The notes under the pieces are model-generated. The model searched no databases. It had not been told where the DNA came from and saw only the letters and a program-made list of their open reading frames with translations. 64,000 nucleotides of DNA, from the NCBI RefSeq assembly GCF_963966145.1, contig NC_091054.1:5642001-5706000 (forward strand). Reading direction: 5' to 3'. A program made the position numbers and the translations under genes. Positions 1 through 16,000 of the stretch are shown here, piece by piece. How positions within the stretch are numbered: position 1 is the stretch's first letter; each line of letters opens with the position of its first letter. This DNA is from Tenebrio molitor. Taxonomy: Eukaryota > Arthropoda > Insecta > Coleoptera > Tenebrionidae.

Positions 1-839
1 GATTTATGACGGTCGTGCACTTTTGCTTGATTTTTTTACAAAATTATGCTTCTTATTATACCTGCGTAGAGCAAGTGACAATATCGGATGAACGCATTTT
101 AGTGTTGGCATTTCCAATGACATAAGCGACATTAATTCCGGATGGATTTTGTTAATTAAATTTTAATTGATAGATTTAACAACAATTTAATTAGAACGAT
201 GAAAATTTTCCCACAGCTGTCAAAACGAATCGTTTCCTAATCGCCAATTTTGCCTTTTAGTTCGCCCACTTCCCCTTGAAACGCATCCCCTTGTACAAGG
301 GTCAAATAAGACGACTTCGAGATTTCAGATCCTTTATGTTTATCTCCAGCTGAAAACGTAGCGCTTTTCATCCGTTACGCAACTTCGTAGTAACTTTATT
401 CGTCGTAAATGGAAATTTTATTGTTCAAAGGATCCGTCAATACCTCTAAGCCACATGAAACATTTCCGTTATGAATCTCCCAAATTAGATTTAGTTCCAT
501 CTGTGCCCATCTGGCAATCGGATCGAGCCTTCCACCTTAAAGTCTACTACAAATCGTTTATTTATTAAGTGACGTCCTGGAGCGCCAAACTAAGCCCCCC
601 AACTTAGACGTCCCATGCGTCATTGTTTATCTTTATTGTTCCATTCTCCGGGCCGGGTCTTAGTAAAACATTTTCGCATTGTTGAGTCTCGTCTTATTGT
701 TCAAGTTTGGACCGTTTCAATGTTGATTTTAATGTATGCATCAGATTTATGCAAATCCGAGACTGTCGCCAACGCGGAAGGGTAGATTTGACGAGGACGT
801 CACGACTCCGAAGACTGATTTGTTGTTGTTGCTTTTCAG
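1..839 (+). other. Intron of the CCHamide receptor (left part)
   Basis: The first coding exon in the window starts at 840 with a split codon, so this stretch is intronic on the + strand. I see no repeat or other gene in it. Confidence 0.7.
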
Positions 840-1059
840 ATACATCTTTTCGCTGGCGCTGGCCGACCTGTTGGTTATCACCACGTGTGTGCCCTTCACG
901 TCGATCCTCTACACGTTGGAGTCCTGGCCGTGGGGAGTTGTGATGTGCAAAGTTTCCGAAACGTCGAAACTGATCAGCATTGGGGTGTCGGTCTTCACCC
1001 TCACGGCGCTCTCCGCGGAGAGGTACTGCGCCATTGTCAACCCTTTGAGGAGGCTGCAA
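840..1059 (+). CDS. CCHa-R: CCHamide receptor exon: TM2-TM3
   Basis: The acceptor is a pyrimidine run then CAG ending at 839; the donor GTAAGT starts at 1060. The first base completes a codon begun in an upstream exon. It encodes TM2, extracellular loop 1 with WPWG, the disulfide cysteine, TM3 and the ERY motif, and ends in phase 0 after LRRLQ. Confidence 0.9.
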
Positions 1060-4000
1060 GTAAGTTTGACAGCGACACAGTCCTGATGAGTGATTGACAC
1101 CGGTGCCGAAGAGTTAAACGTTTTGATGAAAACGCTAATTGCTCTCTCAACACGTGCATGAGAAATAATTAATATCAAGGCTTCTTGTATTGACAAGAGT
1201 GAAATTAGTTTATAAAATAATTAAACTAACTGATTTTCAGGAAAGAGCAACGTAATAAAACTCTTGGTTGAATATATGTATGTTGCTAATCAGTGAAGAA
1301 GATATCAGTTTTTGGTTTTGTTTTATTTTGTCAATGTCCCGATTTACTAAACTGTTCCACTGATGACGTTCCATTTTCAATCGTGAATGAAAACATGGCA
1401 AGAGAGAAGATTTGATTGGTTCGCCCGGCGCCTCCACCATGCATGCACAGTCGCCCCCACATTAATCATCAAAATGCATCCACATGCATTCTCTGTGTGC
1501 GCCCTAAAAACCATTTCCTGTATGTGACGTCAGTTTCTCTTCAGCCCCGCTGACATAAAAAGCTTCGGCACCACCGCCACGACTAATTTAACAAATTTGA
1601 ATAATTGCGGATTATACCATAGCGCTATTAATCACCTGTCGTGAACTCGAGGGAGGGATTAGCAGAAGTGGGATCATTAATAAGCCACAACACGTTGTCC
1701 ATGTCGATGGTCTCACAATGGAATTATGGTTTCAGACAAAGCCGATGACTGTTATCAGTGCCGGCATAATATGGCTTCTGGCCACGCTCCTCGCTTTACC
1801 AGATGCTATCTGCTCGAGATTGGCGGAGGTCTACTTGGAGGCAACGTGAGTAAATTATCATCACTATTACTATTATTATTTCCAATAGCAGCGCCAGGAT
1901 GTGACAGGTCCGGTTCATAAACTATGTATAACTAGTTTATCGCCGGAAATTGGATGTAATTTGGTGGAAACAAGTGCGGCGCTCCGGTTGATAAGGGTCC
2001 AGAGGAGGCCAAACATCCCGACACTTCTCGATTATTGTTTTTCCAAAATTCTGACTCGGCCTGATCGAGGTTCAACAAATTCAAACACTTTTTTGATTCG
2101 ACACGAAAGACTCAGACGAGTTAATTGAACCTTCACTTAACTTCTCCACTGTATTTTATAACCTTACTTTGTGACAGATAACAACTGACACTGAAAACTA
2201 ACCTCAAATGTACAAATCGACACAAATTCATTCTCACTTATAGAAGAACTTGAGGTTCTTCACGCTACCACTGAAGTAAAAAGAAAATCCAGTTTGCTTT
2301 CCTTCGAAGCCACCCCCCTGTTAGTTATTAATAATTAATAAAACTGTCTAGATATCGACTTGCAGTTTGAAACTTGTTGCGCTCGAAAATGAGCTTGATA
2401 ATAAGATTTAGCTCGAGAACACCTGTTAACTTCCTGTAAGATTTTTTTCCTTTGATTAAAATCGGGCAAACTTCGTGTCTTACAACCCGACCGACGGCTT
2501 CCTTCATTGGTCTCGTCAGACACAAAAATAAACGAGCAACACTAACACGTCAGAAACTTTGTCGGGCGAAAAAATCCTGGACTTCAGAACAACATTTCTG
2601 TCGCTCTGCAATAATAGTTGCCGAGTTTTCAACGTCGTCGGTTTAATTTTAGCTAATTCCGAGGTTTGACCGACAATGCAGTGTCCAACTGTTGGGGACG
2701 AAATAATGGAACAGTAAACGTGCAGGTGTCACCGAATTGTGGTTTAACCCGTAGGTTTATTAGAACAGGACGACCGTCATTATATATAAATTTTAACTAA
2801 TGCCGTGTTCCTCGACCCCCATTTGCAAAAAAACACAATTTTAATTAACGACCGGTGCATGTGTTAAATCCAGTACCGACAGAGTGGACCTAAAACCCTT
2901 AATTTAAATTTTTCAATTTTAAAACTCCACAAAACACACCCAGATTGTGTCTGCAGTGGATGAACTGTGCAAAATCCCATGCTTTTCAAGAGTCACTTGT
3001 ATGTTTGGTTGCCTATCTATCCAGTTACATTTTGGTGATATTTCTAGTGACTTTTTACTTTGAAAAAAATTGATACGTCTGATTTGTTACATCGCTTCTG
3101 GTGTTTTTCGTATCACAAATATTCATATAATTTAACACCAAACATAGCATTTGTTGCAATTTGTTGTTTCATATTTTCGAAAATATCAGGTGCCGACAAA
3201 CAAATAACAATTAAAGCAACATAAACGATCGAGCTTCGTAAAAATTGCGCGGCCCCCAAACAAGATAAAATGTAAAACTGTGAATACGAGCGTTGGAAAT
3301 AACAATAAACAAGAACATAATGCAATCGCACCACTCTTTCATATCACCCCCACGCCAGACACCGAAATAATCTGTTTGGCAACATTCGGCCAACTTTCCG
3401 AACTTGTTGGGGAAAAAATTCGGCTGTTCCGGCTCGTTTAGGGATCATAAATTGGGGAAGTTTTGCGGGGAAGTTTTCGCCGCGTCCTGCCAGCCCCTAA
3501 TATCTGCGACTGGTTTTGCAGGAATAAGACGATAGTGATCTGCTATCCGTTCCCGAACATCACCAACGAGAAGCTCTACGCCAAGTACAACATCGCTCTC
3601 AAGTCCTTGATCTACTACTTCATTCCGCTGTGCATAATCGCCGGTTTCTACGTCCTGATGGCCATAAGGCTGCACGCCAGCGCCAACGAGATGCCGGGGG
3701 AGGTGCGAGGGGCGCAGAGCGTCGCCCAGGCGAAGGCACGCAGGCACGTCGCCAGGATGGTTCTTATCTTCGTATTCTGTAAGTCCCTGGAGGTGACCGT
3801 GTCTGACATGTGTTGTTCGAAGAGTAAGTACAAACATGTTCGAAATCCATCAAGTTTGACGGATGCACCGGACGCTTACCAGAAAAAGTAGCGTACAAGC
3901 GTCAACCTTCATTAGCTCCTGACAAGAGAAACTCAAAGCTCCGAGTTTGATTTCACGATAAAGTTGAACCTCTGTTTCATAACCCTACTTTATGACAGGT

Positions 4001-7000
4001 GACAGCTGACAACTAACCTCAAATCCACGAGCTGCGACACACTTGCACATCTATCTAAAGGCTTAAGACTGTCTGCACAGGATACTCTAAGCACACTATT
4101 GTTGAAGAAATAATAGATTCGAATTTAATTTCATTTATTGAATGATTGTATCAATTTGAATTTTCTTGTTTTTAGTCCCGCACAAAAAAGTTAACCAAGT
4201 TAACGAGAATTGTTGTGAATGTTAAAAAGAAAGTATCGAATTCACCGTTTGATGTAGTTCTGGGCTCGCAAATATAAAAGTTTTCTCGTGAACAATGCGT
4301 ATAAAAGTCTTGCATATTTCATCGAGTTGCTAAGGGTGATGCATCCTCTTGTATACGTCTCGCAATAAAACACTTCAATATTTAGACTAATAACGGTTTT
4401 GGTATTTTCATATAAATGCAGCGTATAAAGGGGTTTACTTCCTCTTGTTGCATCATTCCTCCACTTATTTAATTAAATGCGCCCCAAGCTGTTCCACCAA
4501 CTGAGACATCTTATAACGTTATGTTATCTGAGCAAAGATCGCTCGGAAATTTGTTTGAGATTCTCGTGATTTCGTAAGGAAACAAGGGTCGCTACTGGAG
4601 GATGGAAGTTTATTACAGTTATTACCGACTGCTATATTGAAAATAACAGCTCGACGCGATCGTGGAATGAGAGTTTAACCGAATTTTCATTAAGCAAATA
4701 ATGCAGTGTCGTAATAATGCAAATGGTAAATTCCGAGAGACATGCAGAATTTATTTTAATGCATAATGCGTTCTCGGTTGTAATGGCTTTGGAGTGGATG
4801 TTTTACTAAACAAAAAAAAAATGCGCTTCAGCTAGAAAAACGCAGAATGAAATTGAAATATATGAAACATACCTACCTGCCTGAGAAAATCCAGATACTT
4901 TTTGTCACCAGTTACATTAAACTTTTGTTTGCGGTGGTCCTAAGAGTACAAAAGAAATATACAGGGTATTTCATGAGTGATAATGAGCCTTAAGGAATTG
5001 AAAATGCAACCCACAATACATTGGAACGTATATCTGGACGTGGAGGCGATAAATATCCGGCTTTTCCTCCTGATGTATTGTGGGTTGCATTTTCCATTCC
5101 ACCTGGCTCATTATCACTCGTGAAATACCCTGTATGTATTTAATTTCACTCATGTATTTTGACATTTGCAGTTGAGGGCAGGGTACTTATCGAAGATGAT
5201 AAGCATGCATAAAGATTATAATAAATATGAGAAAAATTATCATATTAATTCCGGAAAACGTCAGTGATCAATCATTTTCAAGAATATTGGATTGGAAGTA
5301 TGGTGTAGATTAATATATTTCAGAAATTTATCGCCGTTTTTCTCAATATCGTTACAAAATGATTAAAATTGATTCTTTTCTGCACTCTAAAACCCTTTGG
5401 GAGTAAAAGCACAGCCGACTAAGTTCACTTATTGATAGTAGGACTGTTACGTTGACATAATGTGTCAGAGTAACACAAGAGTAATGAATGAATGAACAAA
5501 GAACTTTAAATTAACAACGAAAAACAATGCATATGTTCAAAAGAGAAAAAAGAATATGTATTTACATATTTCATATCAATATTTATGTCACGTGACAGTT
5601 ATAATATGCCGTTCACCCATGTTATGACAAGAAGAAAAATTCTGCATGCCCTACTTCGCTGTGTCTTTTTGCACAATTTTTTTCTATTACAATTAAATGA
5701 TTAAATGCACTAAATCGTTCAAAAAATATCTTGTAGTATACCACGCCTTTTCATCCCTCATCTAATTATTGTCCTCGCTGCGCTCGCCCAACTTACACGT
5801 ATAATATACCCTTTTTTACGCCATTTCCCGAATTTAAATAATTCACAACCCCTTAAGTCACCGCCGTAAGTTACACCCACAATTCTTCATGACTTTTCCA
5901 ACATTTTTTATTTCTTATCACCTGAAAAAAATTATTCTAAATCCCCGGAAGATTTTGATTTACCTTCGTGACTGTAATAACTTCTACAAACGTTTCCAAG
6001 ATTGCACTGTACGCATTAAACCACGAGACAAATTGCTGAATTCATTTGAATTTTTTACATCTTGTAACGCCAGTCGGTGACACTTTCAAATAATGCAGAC
6101 GAGTTGACCTTGTGAGATTAAATTCCGCAACTCCATGCCCCAGAGATTCTTGTACGCACCTGAACGTTATCTTATCAATGAAAAGTTTGCAAAACAAATC
6201 GATTCTTCCAGTTTATCATAACCCGTGTGGAGTTGTTACCTAGTAGAATGAGCCGTCAGGAATAAAACACAAATAAAACTTGTTATCAGCTAAGTTGCAA
6301 GAAACTTGTACAAGATTCCGGATTGCCTCGAGGCGACGTCTGAAAATATAATAATGCAATTTGTTGGTGTGACTTCTACAAATATAAATGCATCACCTTG
6401 TATCGCCATAAAGCAAAGCGTGATTCCTTACAAAAACCAATATTGTGCTGGTGCAACTCCCGCGAGCTTCCCTCTTACAACGAAAACAGCGAGATTCACT
6501 TTCGTTTCTGGAAAAATCTTCTCCACACGAGAATTATTATTTCTGACTTGTCAACAACAATTTCCCCTAGAATTGTTCTTGACTTTTTATGCATTTTTTA
6601 TTGTGCAATTAATTACGATGAGAGTGTCTTTTTGCCCCCAGACGTTGGACAAATATTGAACAGAAGAGACGCGAGCCTTAGACAGCAACTCCTAATAATT
6701 CCCGACACGTTTCGGCTTATCCAACATTTTTTATTATGCCGCTCCGGGCCCGACCGGACTTTCATTTAAAAAAAAACAAACACCACCCAGTTAGTTATTT
6801 TACTTTGTGACTGTACGGTTACTCCGCAAATAAATACCGACTTTACGCCGACATTTCTTACGATTCCATTGATCTCGCTCTTGATGGGGCTTCCACTGTT
6901 ATTATATGTTTTTATGGTGTCTGCAACGTATTGACGTATCTCAAAGTGCCATTATCCTTGCAGCGTTAGGCGTTGCCAGAGTGGAAGCGTTAAATTTATT

Positions 7001-10000
7001 GGGACAATAACACAAACTTGCACAATGCCATCTAGAAAATACTGCGCGAATGCATAAAAATAAAAGTCAGAGATGACCCTTAAGGAAAAATTATCTCTAA
7101 TGAATAAAGCCCGGATTGAGAGATACAAGAAGATACGACTCCACCGAAACAACACACAAAATCTGGAAGATTATCGATTTTGCCATACAAAACATTTCGA
7201 AGTATTAAATTTTTAATGGCGTAAGCACACCAATAAGAGGCTTTTCTGTGAGCCGATAAACAGAATTTCACACGTGGACGCGTCCTTTCACGGAAGTTAC
7301 TGGAGCACGTTTATTAATTTTCTTTCGCGCCCATTCATGTTTCCTTTGACATTGAGCTTTACACCCGACAGTTTCGTTACCGCACCGCTCGATGGCGCTA
7401 ATTCCAATTACGCAAATTAAGAAAATCCTTTGTTTGTCTCTCGAATTAAAAATCGACGTCTTCCACCTAAAAGATTTGGTGTAAACAGCAAATGCGGTGA
7501 CGAAAGAGACAAAACTGACTGTTTTATAGCGTCACGCTATTTGTAATATGTTGAGTGTCTCATATCTTGTAAAGAAATGCTGTCTCATGTTTGGCACTCG
7601 AGTTAAAGGTATGTATTTGGGAAATGAGCTTTCAACTTTGAAATTTAAGTCTTTTTGCACAAGATTAAATGATAAAATGCTAGCTCGTACAAAAAGAAAC
7701 ATATACAGGGTGTCTCAAAATTCGCGAATTCCAAATTCAGAGCGTTGTAGGGGATCACTTCGGTAGTCCAAATATGGAAATTAGAAAAAATCGGGGCTCC
7801 CCCCCAAAGATACAGTCACGGACAAAAAAAAGTAGGACAAGTCTTATTAAGAAATTTAGCCAAAATTGAGTTGAGTAAACCGGGGTTACTATAATAAATA
7901 AATAAATATTTTCATAGTAACCATAGAAAAGGCAAGCAAATTTACATTAGCGAAAAAACATTGTCCTACTTTTTTTGTCGGCGACTGTACATTGGTCTAA
8001 AGGTGCACTCTTTGAAGTGCGTTTTCTTCTAATACAGGCTGAAAAGTTAAGTGATTATTGTTATTTATGGTGTAGATGATTGTGAAAAATAATAACGTAA
8101 AACAATTTTTTGAAGAATAGCTTCAGTTTGGAGTAAAAAAATCTCAAATTTTTGTAATTTTTCTTAAAAATGGAACGGCAACGTAGCTAGAATAGTATTT
8201 TGTCACTGTGGATATGAAGGCGGCTATGTATTGAACAAAATTAAAGTGCTTATATCTTCTTCAGGAAGAGCGATTTTTTTTTTCTAAGTCTTTTTCGAGC
8301 TTCACTGGGTCCTTCCCTACCACGCTCTGAAGTCAGATTTCGCGAATTTTGAGACATCCTGTATATTATAAGACCTTTTCGTCCCTCGCGTAATTATTGG
8401 CCTCGCCGCACTCGCGCAATTCACTTACACTCCAATGAAGCATTTGGGAAATAAAACTGACAGTTCGAAAGTCTTTGCTCTGTGGAAGACGAAAGTATGA
8501 ATGGCCAATAAAGATTAAAGTTAGTCTGTTTGTCGCAAATTTGCATAAATTGTGTTGAAAATAATTTGCTGGGGTTGGCGGCGTCGGACGCTCCACAATA
8601 GCTTACTCCCGCTCCAACTAATTCCCTTGTTGGTAGGATAAATCATATCTAACCTTTAGGCCTTACTTATCCTAAGCATAGTTAAATACAGTAGCGTCCT
8701 GGGGAAGCATTAAGAATATTTAATGGTGGACAAATCCTGGAGGGCATGTATTAAGTACTCGGTCCACGCAGGTAGTTGCTTAACACTTAACTCCATTAAG
8801 CGCGCTTTTATTATTATTCTTTGCGACAATTCACTCCCCAGCTTTGATCAAACAGGTTATACAAACATTGAAAAAATAACGATTCTATTATTTTGCAACA
8901 TAAAAATGGGAGGGAAATTGAATAAAAAGCGTGTATTTTCTTCTTTGAATTTCCTTTCCCTGAAATTAGTACTTGCGACGCTTTACATTTAGGAGCGAAA
9001 TTCGAGCGGCCAACATATTGTTTCCTTCTGTTTTTGTTGAAATTGGGGTCGTTTCGAAGCTGGAGCGAAGCCAGGTTGGTTCTTCACACAAAAGAGAAAA
9101 TAACGTAGGGTATGCAACCATTATTTCACCGAGCTGGAATATTTTTGGAAAAAAATTGCCATTACCTATTGTTGTTAGTTCGTTAAGTCGTTTCAATTTA
9201 TCAATTCAACTCATTTTTAATCGGTTAGTTGGCGCCACGCCCCACGGGCACCACGGTTGTCTTATTTTGCTCAAACTCCACGATATCTCCAATTGTAATT
9301 AGTTCAAGAGTTGCAGTTTAGTTGTAACTTTTTAAGTCTTTAAGTTCTTGATGAAGCATTTGATCCTAAAGCTGCACTTAGTCTCCCATTAATCTCTTTT
9401 TATGAAAATACCAGACGTTTGCTAATTGCACACTGCACGCGTCTAAGATAACAAATTGTACCCTACTTAGTCTACGTCAAAAGTACTTTACGGTCTAGTT
9501 AATTTGAAGCAAATAAATTGCATTCCATTAATGGTTTTTATCCACTTTCCTTGGAATTCAAATGAGTGCAATTCATCGCGACGAACTTCAAAGAAAATTC
9601 GAAAGCTAGAATGTACTTAAATAAAACTTGGAAGAACCGACAAAAATAACTTTACGACTTTTAATGCCTCTTTTGACTATTCACTGAAACGATAATGGTA
9701 ATTCCAGGGCGTCGTAGCAGCTTCACAAAACGTCGCATAATCGTTTCAGGAAAGTTGTTTGCTTTTAATATCAACATTTCGTTTATAATTTTAGAAATTC
9801 CTTCCGGATTCCATCTGCGCTATCTTTTAATAAGTAAACTCTTTTTGACATTTCCGCGCTTTGATCTCGTAAATAAAATGTAAATGTGTACTATTGGGTA
9901 ATTACCGTGTAGGTAGCTTTTCGAGCAGGTGCGGAATTTTACTTCCAATGAAAATTAAATATCAATACGCACTAATGTCACTTTGATAACAAAAAAAATA

Positions 10001-13000
10001 GTAAAGAAAAAGATTAATGGATTTCTCTCATACTTTATCGAAAAATCAACAAAGTATGTGACTTTCTAAGAACACGAAAATAGTACATTATATCATTAAG
10101 AGTAGAAGTGAGCCTTTTTGTGCCAAGCCCAGAGATTGAAAACCGAGACGGAGTCGAGGTTTGTAACTGGGCGAAGCACAAGAAGACCTTCCACTCTTAA
10201 TGATATACGAGTATACTATTTTATCTTCAAGCGGATCACAAAAAAAAATCGGACACGAACTCATTTATTTTCATTGCTGCAGTTACAGTAAAATGACAAT
10301 TTTCAAATTTTAAGGCACCAGTAATTTTAGAACAAATATGTTTCGTGCAAACTCTACATTAGGCAACAGGTAGGTATTGAAAATGTTGAAGAACGGTGAA
10401 AATGCAAGAATTTCCAGAAGTATCCGGGCAACTGTGCAACCTTCGCTAATTAACCCCGGTCTGCGTTGTGCAAATGTAGCCCCTAAGTTCGCGTAAACAA
10501 AATTACATCACCGTCTATTTATTCGAAGAACAATAAATTGATGGATTAGCACGAATCATAAATTAATCCGTCCGTGTTTATGATCCCAATAAATTTGATT
10601 GTTATGGCAGCTTTCAGGACTAGCTTTTAACCTATCCAACATCTGTCGCTGAAAAACAATCCGATATTAAATTTCACTTCAGTATTTTCGACATTCTTCC
10701 GACACGTTGCAGTTCTCTCGAGCTTACTTGTTCGTTTTACAGTGTTTTTCATCTGCTTCCTGCCCCAGCACGTTTTCATGTTGTGGTTCCACTTCTACCC
10801 GAACGCCGACGAAGCTTACAACGACTGGTGGCATGTCCTGAGGATGATCGGATTCTGCTTGAGGTAAGGACGTCAACTCGTCGATCGCAAATTAATACAA
10901 TTTGAATTAAGAGCTTTGGGGACCGGCACTTTTTTGTCGACCGAGTTAAGTAAAGTTTCGAGTTTTTGGCTGATCGAGGGCTTTTTGCGACTTGTAATCG
11001 ACTTTACGGCGGCCGTCTGTGTGGCGATATCACTTTAATCCGGCTGAAGTTGCTTTGCCACAAAGGAATCGCAAGGGGGTGATCAAAAATGTCCCTCCCT
11101 GGTCATGAGGGTGCGCGTGATGTGGGCGAGGTGGGCTGACTGTAGTTGCATGTCTGAGGATTGGCTTCGCAAACTGAAATTACCGAAATGTCATTCAGAA
11201 TTATAATTGTAAACGAAGCTGTTTCAGTCTGTTTCGCGTGTGACAAATTAATGTTCTCAATGCTTAGCAACGTATAGTGAAAAGGGGTAGAATATTATAC
11301 GAAACTGGTGTGGCTTACGCTGCGTATTACTGGTTGCATAAGTATTTTTTTAATTGAAAACTTCTATTCTAACAATCCTTGTAAACTATACAGGCTGTAA
11401 CAAAAATAAGTGCATTTATTTTAACTGGTAATAGTACTCACCAATTACAACAATTTTTCTAAATATTTTTTTTTCGAAAACAAATTCTGAAGGGTTTTAA
11501 AAATTAATCTAAATTTACTAAAACTTTGCTTACCAACCTATCAAGCGATTTTAATCTAACTACCTACATTCAATAAAGAAATAAAACAAGGAGGTAACAA
11601 AAAACAAACGAAAGTGAGACCTTTTTATTCATCAAATGCAAAACATTCATTTTTGTGATTCTTGTTTAAAAAAAATGTTCAGATTTATGAAATTGCATTC
11701 AACGTGAACGTCACGTCAAAACAATTTAAGAAAGTTGTAATTGATGAGTACTATTACCAGTTAAAATAAATGCACTTATTTTTGTTACACCCTGTATAAC
11801 CAAATAAATGTAATTGACTTATTTCTCAGTTGATACTGCGAAATCGTGTAATTAATAACTTTTTGGCCTCCTCAACTCTAAATGACATGTTTACACATTT
11901 TGAACAGGTAGGGTATCTTGATTTTTACACACTAATCAAACTATCTGTCATTTTACCGCACGGAGTGTGTAAAATAGCAAGAAAATTTTGAGCTTTCTGG
12001 AACCTCTAAAAAATGTTTAGCGTATCACAAGTAAAGTCCATTTATACTAAAGCAAGGTACCGCTAACATTAAATCCGCTTAGTTTTCAAAAATGAACAGA
12101 AATTAACTGTTTTCTTCTAAAGTCTGATGGCGCTATCTTGTGGTGTAAATCGTAAGCGTGTCAGTTATCGGTATAATGGATAACTTTCTGCCATTTCATT
12201 AATTAAATGTCAGTCTTTGACAGGTTTTGCTGTGTTGTTTTGCTGCGCGGTCGTGTTTCAATCTAAAACCCTCGCGCTGTAAAATGTAGCCTACCGCATA
12301 TGTAATGTAAATAACTATTGTTTGTTTGATGAAAAACTGCAAAAAGTAACTTTACATTACAGTCTAAATACAATTATGGTCAGAACTTTGCCTTCGGTTG
12401 GTTAGTGGAGAATAATTACCGAAAATGTATGAAGCGTCTGTAATTAAAGGTTTACCACATCGTTCACGAACCTACTAGCAGGCTGTTTATTTGAAAAAAA
12501 ATTGATTTTTTTTCCTTTAAACCTTGGAGAGCAAAACAGTTCTTTAGTTAATTAATTATTATTTCAGAATTAACATTTCAGTAGAAAAGAAGAGAAGTGT
12601 GCTAACGCTTGGAATCTAAAGGAGACGTAATTTTTCTCATGCTCCTCTAGTTGTTCTGTGAATTTTGGAACACCTCTATTTAGAGTAATTTTTTTTTGTC
12701 CATCTACAAGAATTTCCCCCATCAAGAAAACATTCAGGTGGGACCTACCAAACAGCGAAAATGTCTGTTCACTTTTCCGGTCTTTTGAACCTCATCCCAG
12801 CCGGAAAAAACCCGGCCGAGAGGTGTTAAGGAAAACTATTCCCACACTCGCCCTAACGACAGCGGAAAACCACCGGAAAACTTCCCAACTCCCAATTTTC
12901 ATATTTTAACAGATGACAAAGTTATCGCGCACATAACAAAGTTAAAATCGGAACAGCGACTCCACAATAAAATCGTAGACGTAATGTCCCGGAGCTACTT

Positions 13001-16000
13001 TTACGAGTTGGCCGCTCGTAAATCCCCCTTAGCAAATGATTTACGAAAGATCGCCGAAAATATTAGACGGTTTTGTATTCGGGGGTGATTATTTTTACCC
13101 CGTTAAGCAACACGGGCACGATTTTTGTTGGAAAGCGGTCCGCGTACTTTTTTCTCTCACCCCATTGGGAACCGTCGCCGTAAATCCGCGTCCGTCCCAT
13201 CGATTTTTAATACGATTCTTTTCCTGTTTCAGCTTTCTCAATTCCTGCGTCAACCCTGTTGCTCTGTACTGCGTCAGCGGCGTATTCAGAGCGCATTTTA
13301 ATCGCTACTTGTGCTGTCAAGATCCCAGGTGGCCGAGGAACGCCATGTCCGCCGCCAACTGCGAGACCAGCTTCAACTCCACCTACAGACGGCACACCCA
13401 GGTGAGTGGCACTTCTGATGGTGATGGAACGAGACCCGCATTTCAACAATGAAAAAATACAGATCAGCTGCCTAGCAACCGTGTTTGCTTTATGGATTAG
13501 TCTCCGAATATCACAGTGGGCTGTTAAAAACAATGGAGATCGCGGTGCACGTTGCAGAACAATTGCCGGAGTAAATGGCAAACACAAAGTGCAGCTTCCA
13601 TTAGAGTTGTGTTACGGTACACAAACAGTAAACTTCAAAGTTACACAATCCCCTGAAAAATCAAAAAGCTCCGATTGTTAACGCAAGAATGAAAGCTCGC
13701 GTCGAAATAGTTTTTTTTTGTAACGAACGCTCTGTACAAGTCCATTAAGATCGAAGTTAATGCGGCCAGTTTAAAATGTTGTTAGGTGGTGTGATGTGAA
13801 ATTTGCCACTGGCGCAGTATTCCCCGGGGGCGGCGCAAACTTAAATAAAATGTTATCCGAATTAGTTACTGGCCACTTTTAAAATTAAACCTCACTCAAA
13901 ATGCAAACTTGAGTTAGCAAAGCGGTCGCGGCATTACTGGGGGTGCGTTTAAAATTATTTAATCCCTAATTCGTGGTGGATTAATTAGGAAATGCGCTTG
14001 TTGGGTTGGGGGCGGCGAGAATAATGAACCTGCGACTCATCCCCCTGGGGAATTTTTCTGGATCATCATCGATTCGGTTTTGTTCTGTGGAATGCTTATT
14101 GGAAGTTTTGGTGTTGGCCATTCTTTGTGCTTTCACAGTAAAATCATACTTGGAGACATTCTGGATAAACACCGAGACGGGAGAAAATTGTTTGTTGAAG
14201 TTTTCCAGACACGATCCATTACGGAGGATAACTCATCCTTTTTATCGGATGAAAGAACAAAAAAAATTAATTGAAGCGAAGTTAGCACTCGATGCGGATT
14301 TAAATCGCAGCTTCGGCATAAAACAATCAATAAGAGGATTTATTAAAAAATTTTAATTCTGGAAAAATATTTTAAGTAAAGAAAAGAAAAGAATGTTTTC
14401 ATGTTTTCGGGTTTTTAATACCATGTTGGTAGATATTTTGATGAAAAATTAAATTGTTTGGGTTATCCCGGCAAGAACAAGACATGTCTCTTGAGATGAG
14501 ACTCGTATAATTGCCTCCAAATAACTTTAGACCATTTCCATCCACGTCATGTTATTCAAGAAACTGCCCCAGCTTCCAGAGAATTTACCAGCACTGCAAA
14601 ACATTACTGGATAGTAAGATAGTTGAGAGTACAGCACATAATTCCAGAATACTTCGTAAGATTGTACGTAACGGGTGTTCAGAAACTAACCCATTCCAAA
14701 TATAGCTTGTGCAGTTTTAAACGTACGTCTGTTTAAGACGCACTTGACGTTTCGTTCACATTCGTAGGTCTAACTTTAGATTATGTAGATTAAGTAACGA
14801 CAAGAGTGTTCCAAGTCATTGCGAACGCCAAACGTGCCTGTTTTTGAAAACCCGTTATTATAAGATCAGTACGATCACAAAATTAAATCAGATTAAGTCT
14901 ATAGTTTACTTCAGGTAAAAGTGTACCTGATTGAATTGTATCGCGCGTTCAAATGAAATCTTGGGCTGGGAAGGCGTTGGAAACCCTCAATTGTTGTGCT
15001 TTTTTAAAGCGTAGATTAATTGGAGTATGTTGACAGCTAACCAAAAATTTACAACAAAAAAAATCTTTCTTTGCAATGTTTTACATTAAAAATAGAATAA
15101 CTTAACGATTCCTGTTCTCAAAGCAAATATCTAAGGGCACCCTTTGCTGAAAACAAACATGTTCAATTGTGTTCCGATTAAACATAATCAAATGTCATTC
15201 GTGCCAAACGGCGGGAAATTCAAAATTTACACTGTTCTAAACGGTTTAATTTTTCCAACGCCTACTCAGCCCAGGATTTCATTTGAACGCGCGTATAAAA
15301 TCAGTGAAGATTTCATTTCGATGTACTTATTTTTAATGGTTAAATGCGGTGCTACTCTAGTATCTGTAATAAGTGATAAAACTAAAATAATCAAGATCGT
15401 ATCGAGTAATCACCAGTCATAAAATTTTATGAACTACATACAAGCAAAGTTAACAGGAACTGCCGAAAGATGATAAATATAAACGCGACCAGTCAAGAAT
15501 TAGATTTTTCTGCCATTCTTTCAAAAATCAATATAAATTAATTACATAATTATAATGGAACCATTCGCAACTGAGATGTGAGCACGGAAATATTTCATGA
15601 TCGATGAAAAAAAAAAGGATTTCAATATCCTTTGATGACCAACAAAGTCGTCAAATTTTTATTAACTGAATTTCGTACGGTACGCCACTGAAGTATACAG
15701 GGTGCGTCTACTAAAACTTTATATCCGAATATCTTTTTTAATTATCAATTACGGTAAACAATATTTAGCAATATTATATATCTCAATGACCTCTTGACAT
15801 GTGCTTAACAAAAGTTAACGAAACCTGCAAGGATACAGAGCTATTTGAAAAATAACCGCAGCAGTAAATTTTTTTTTTTTTTGGCTTTTTCTCAGATTAC
15901 GGAGTATAACATATTCAGCTGTGGCCTCTGTATCTCCCTGTATTGTTTTTATTACACTTTTACTGATGACTACGCAATAAATTAGTGTTAAAAAGAACTA

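Larger units (their letters stand above)
3779..10742 (+). other. Large receptor intron (7.0 kb) with mobile elements
   Basis: Intron between the TM5 and TM6 exons. It holds an inverted-repeat element at 4960-5134, a nested pair at 7704-8363, and CTCG-type foldbacks near 5741, 8371 and 10090. No other gene is recognised. Confidence 0.7.
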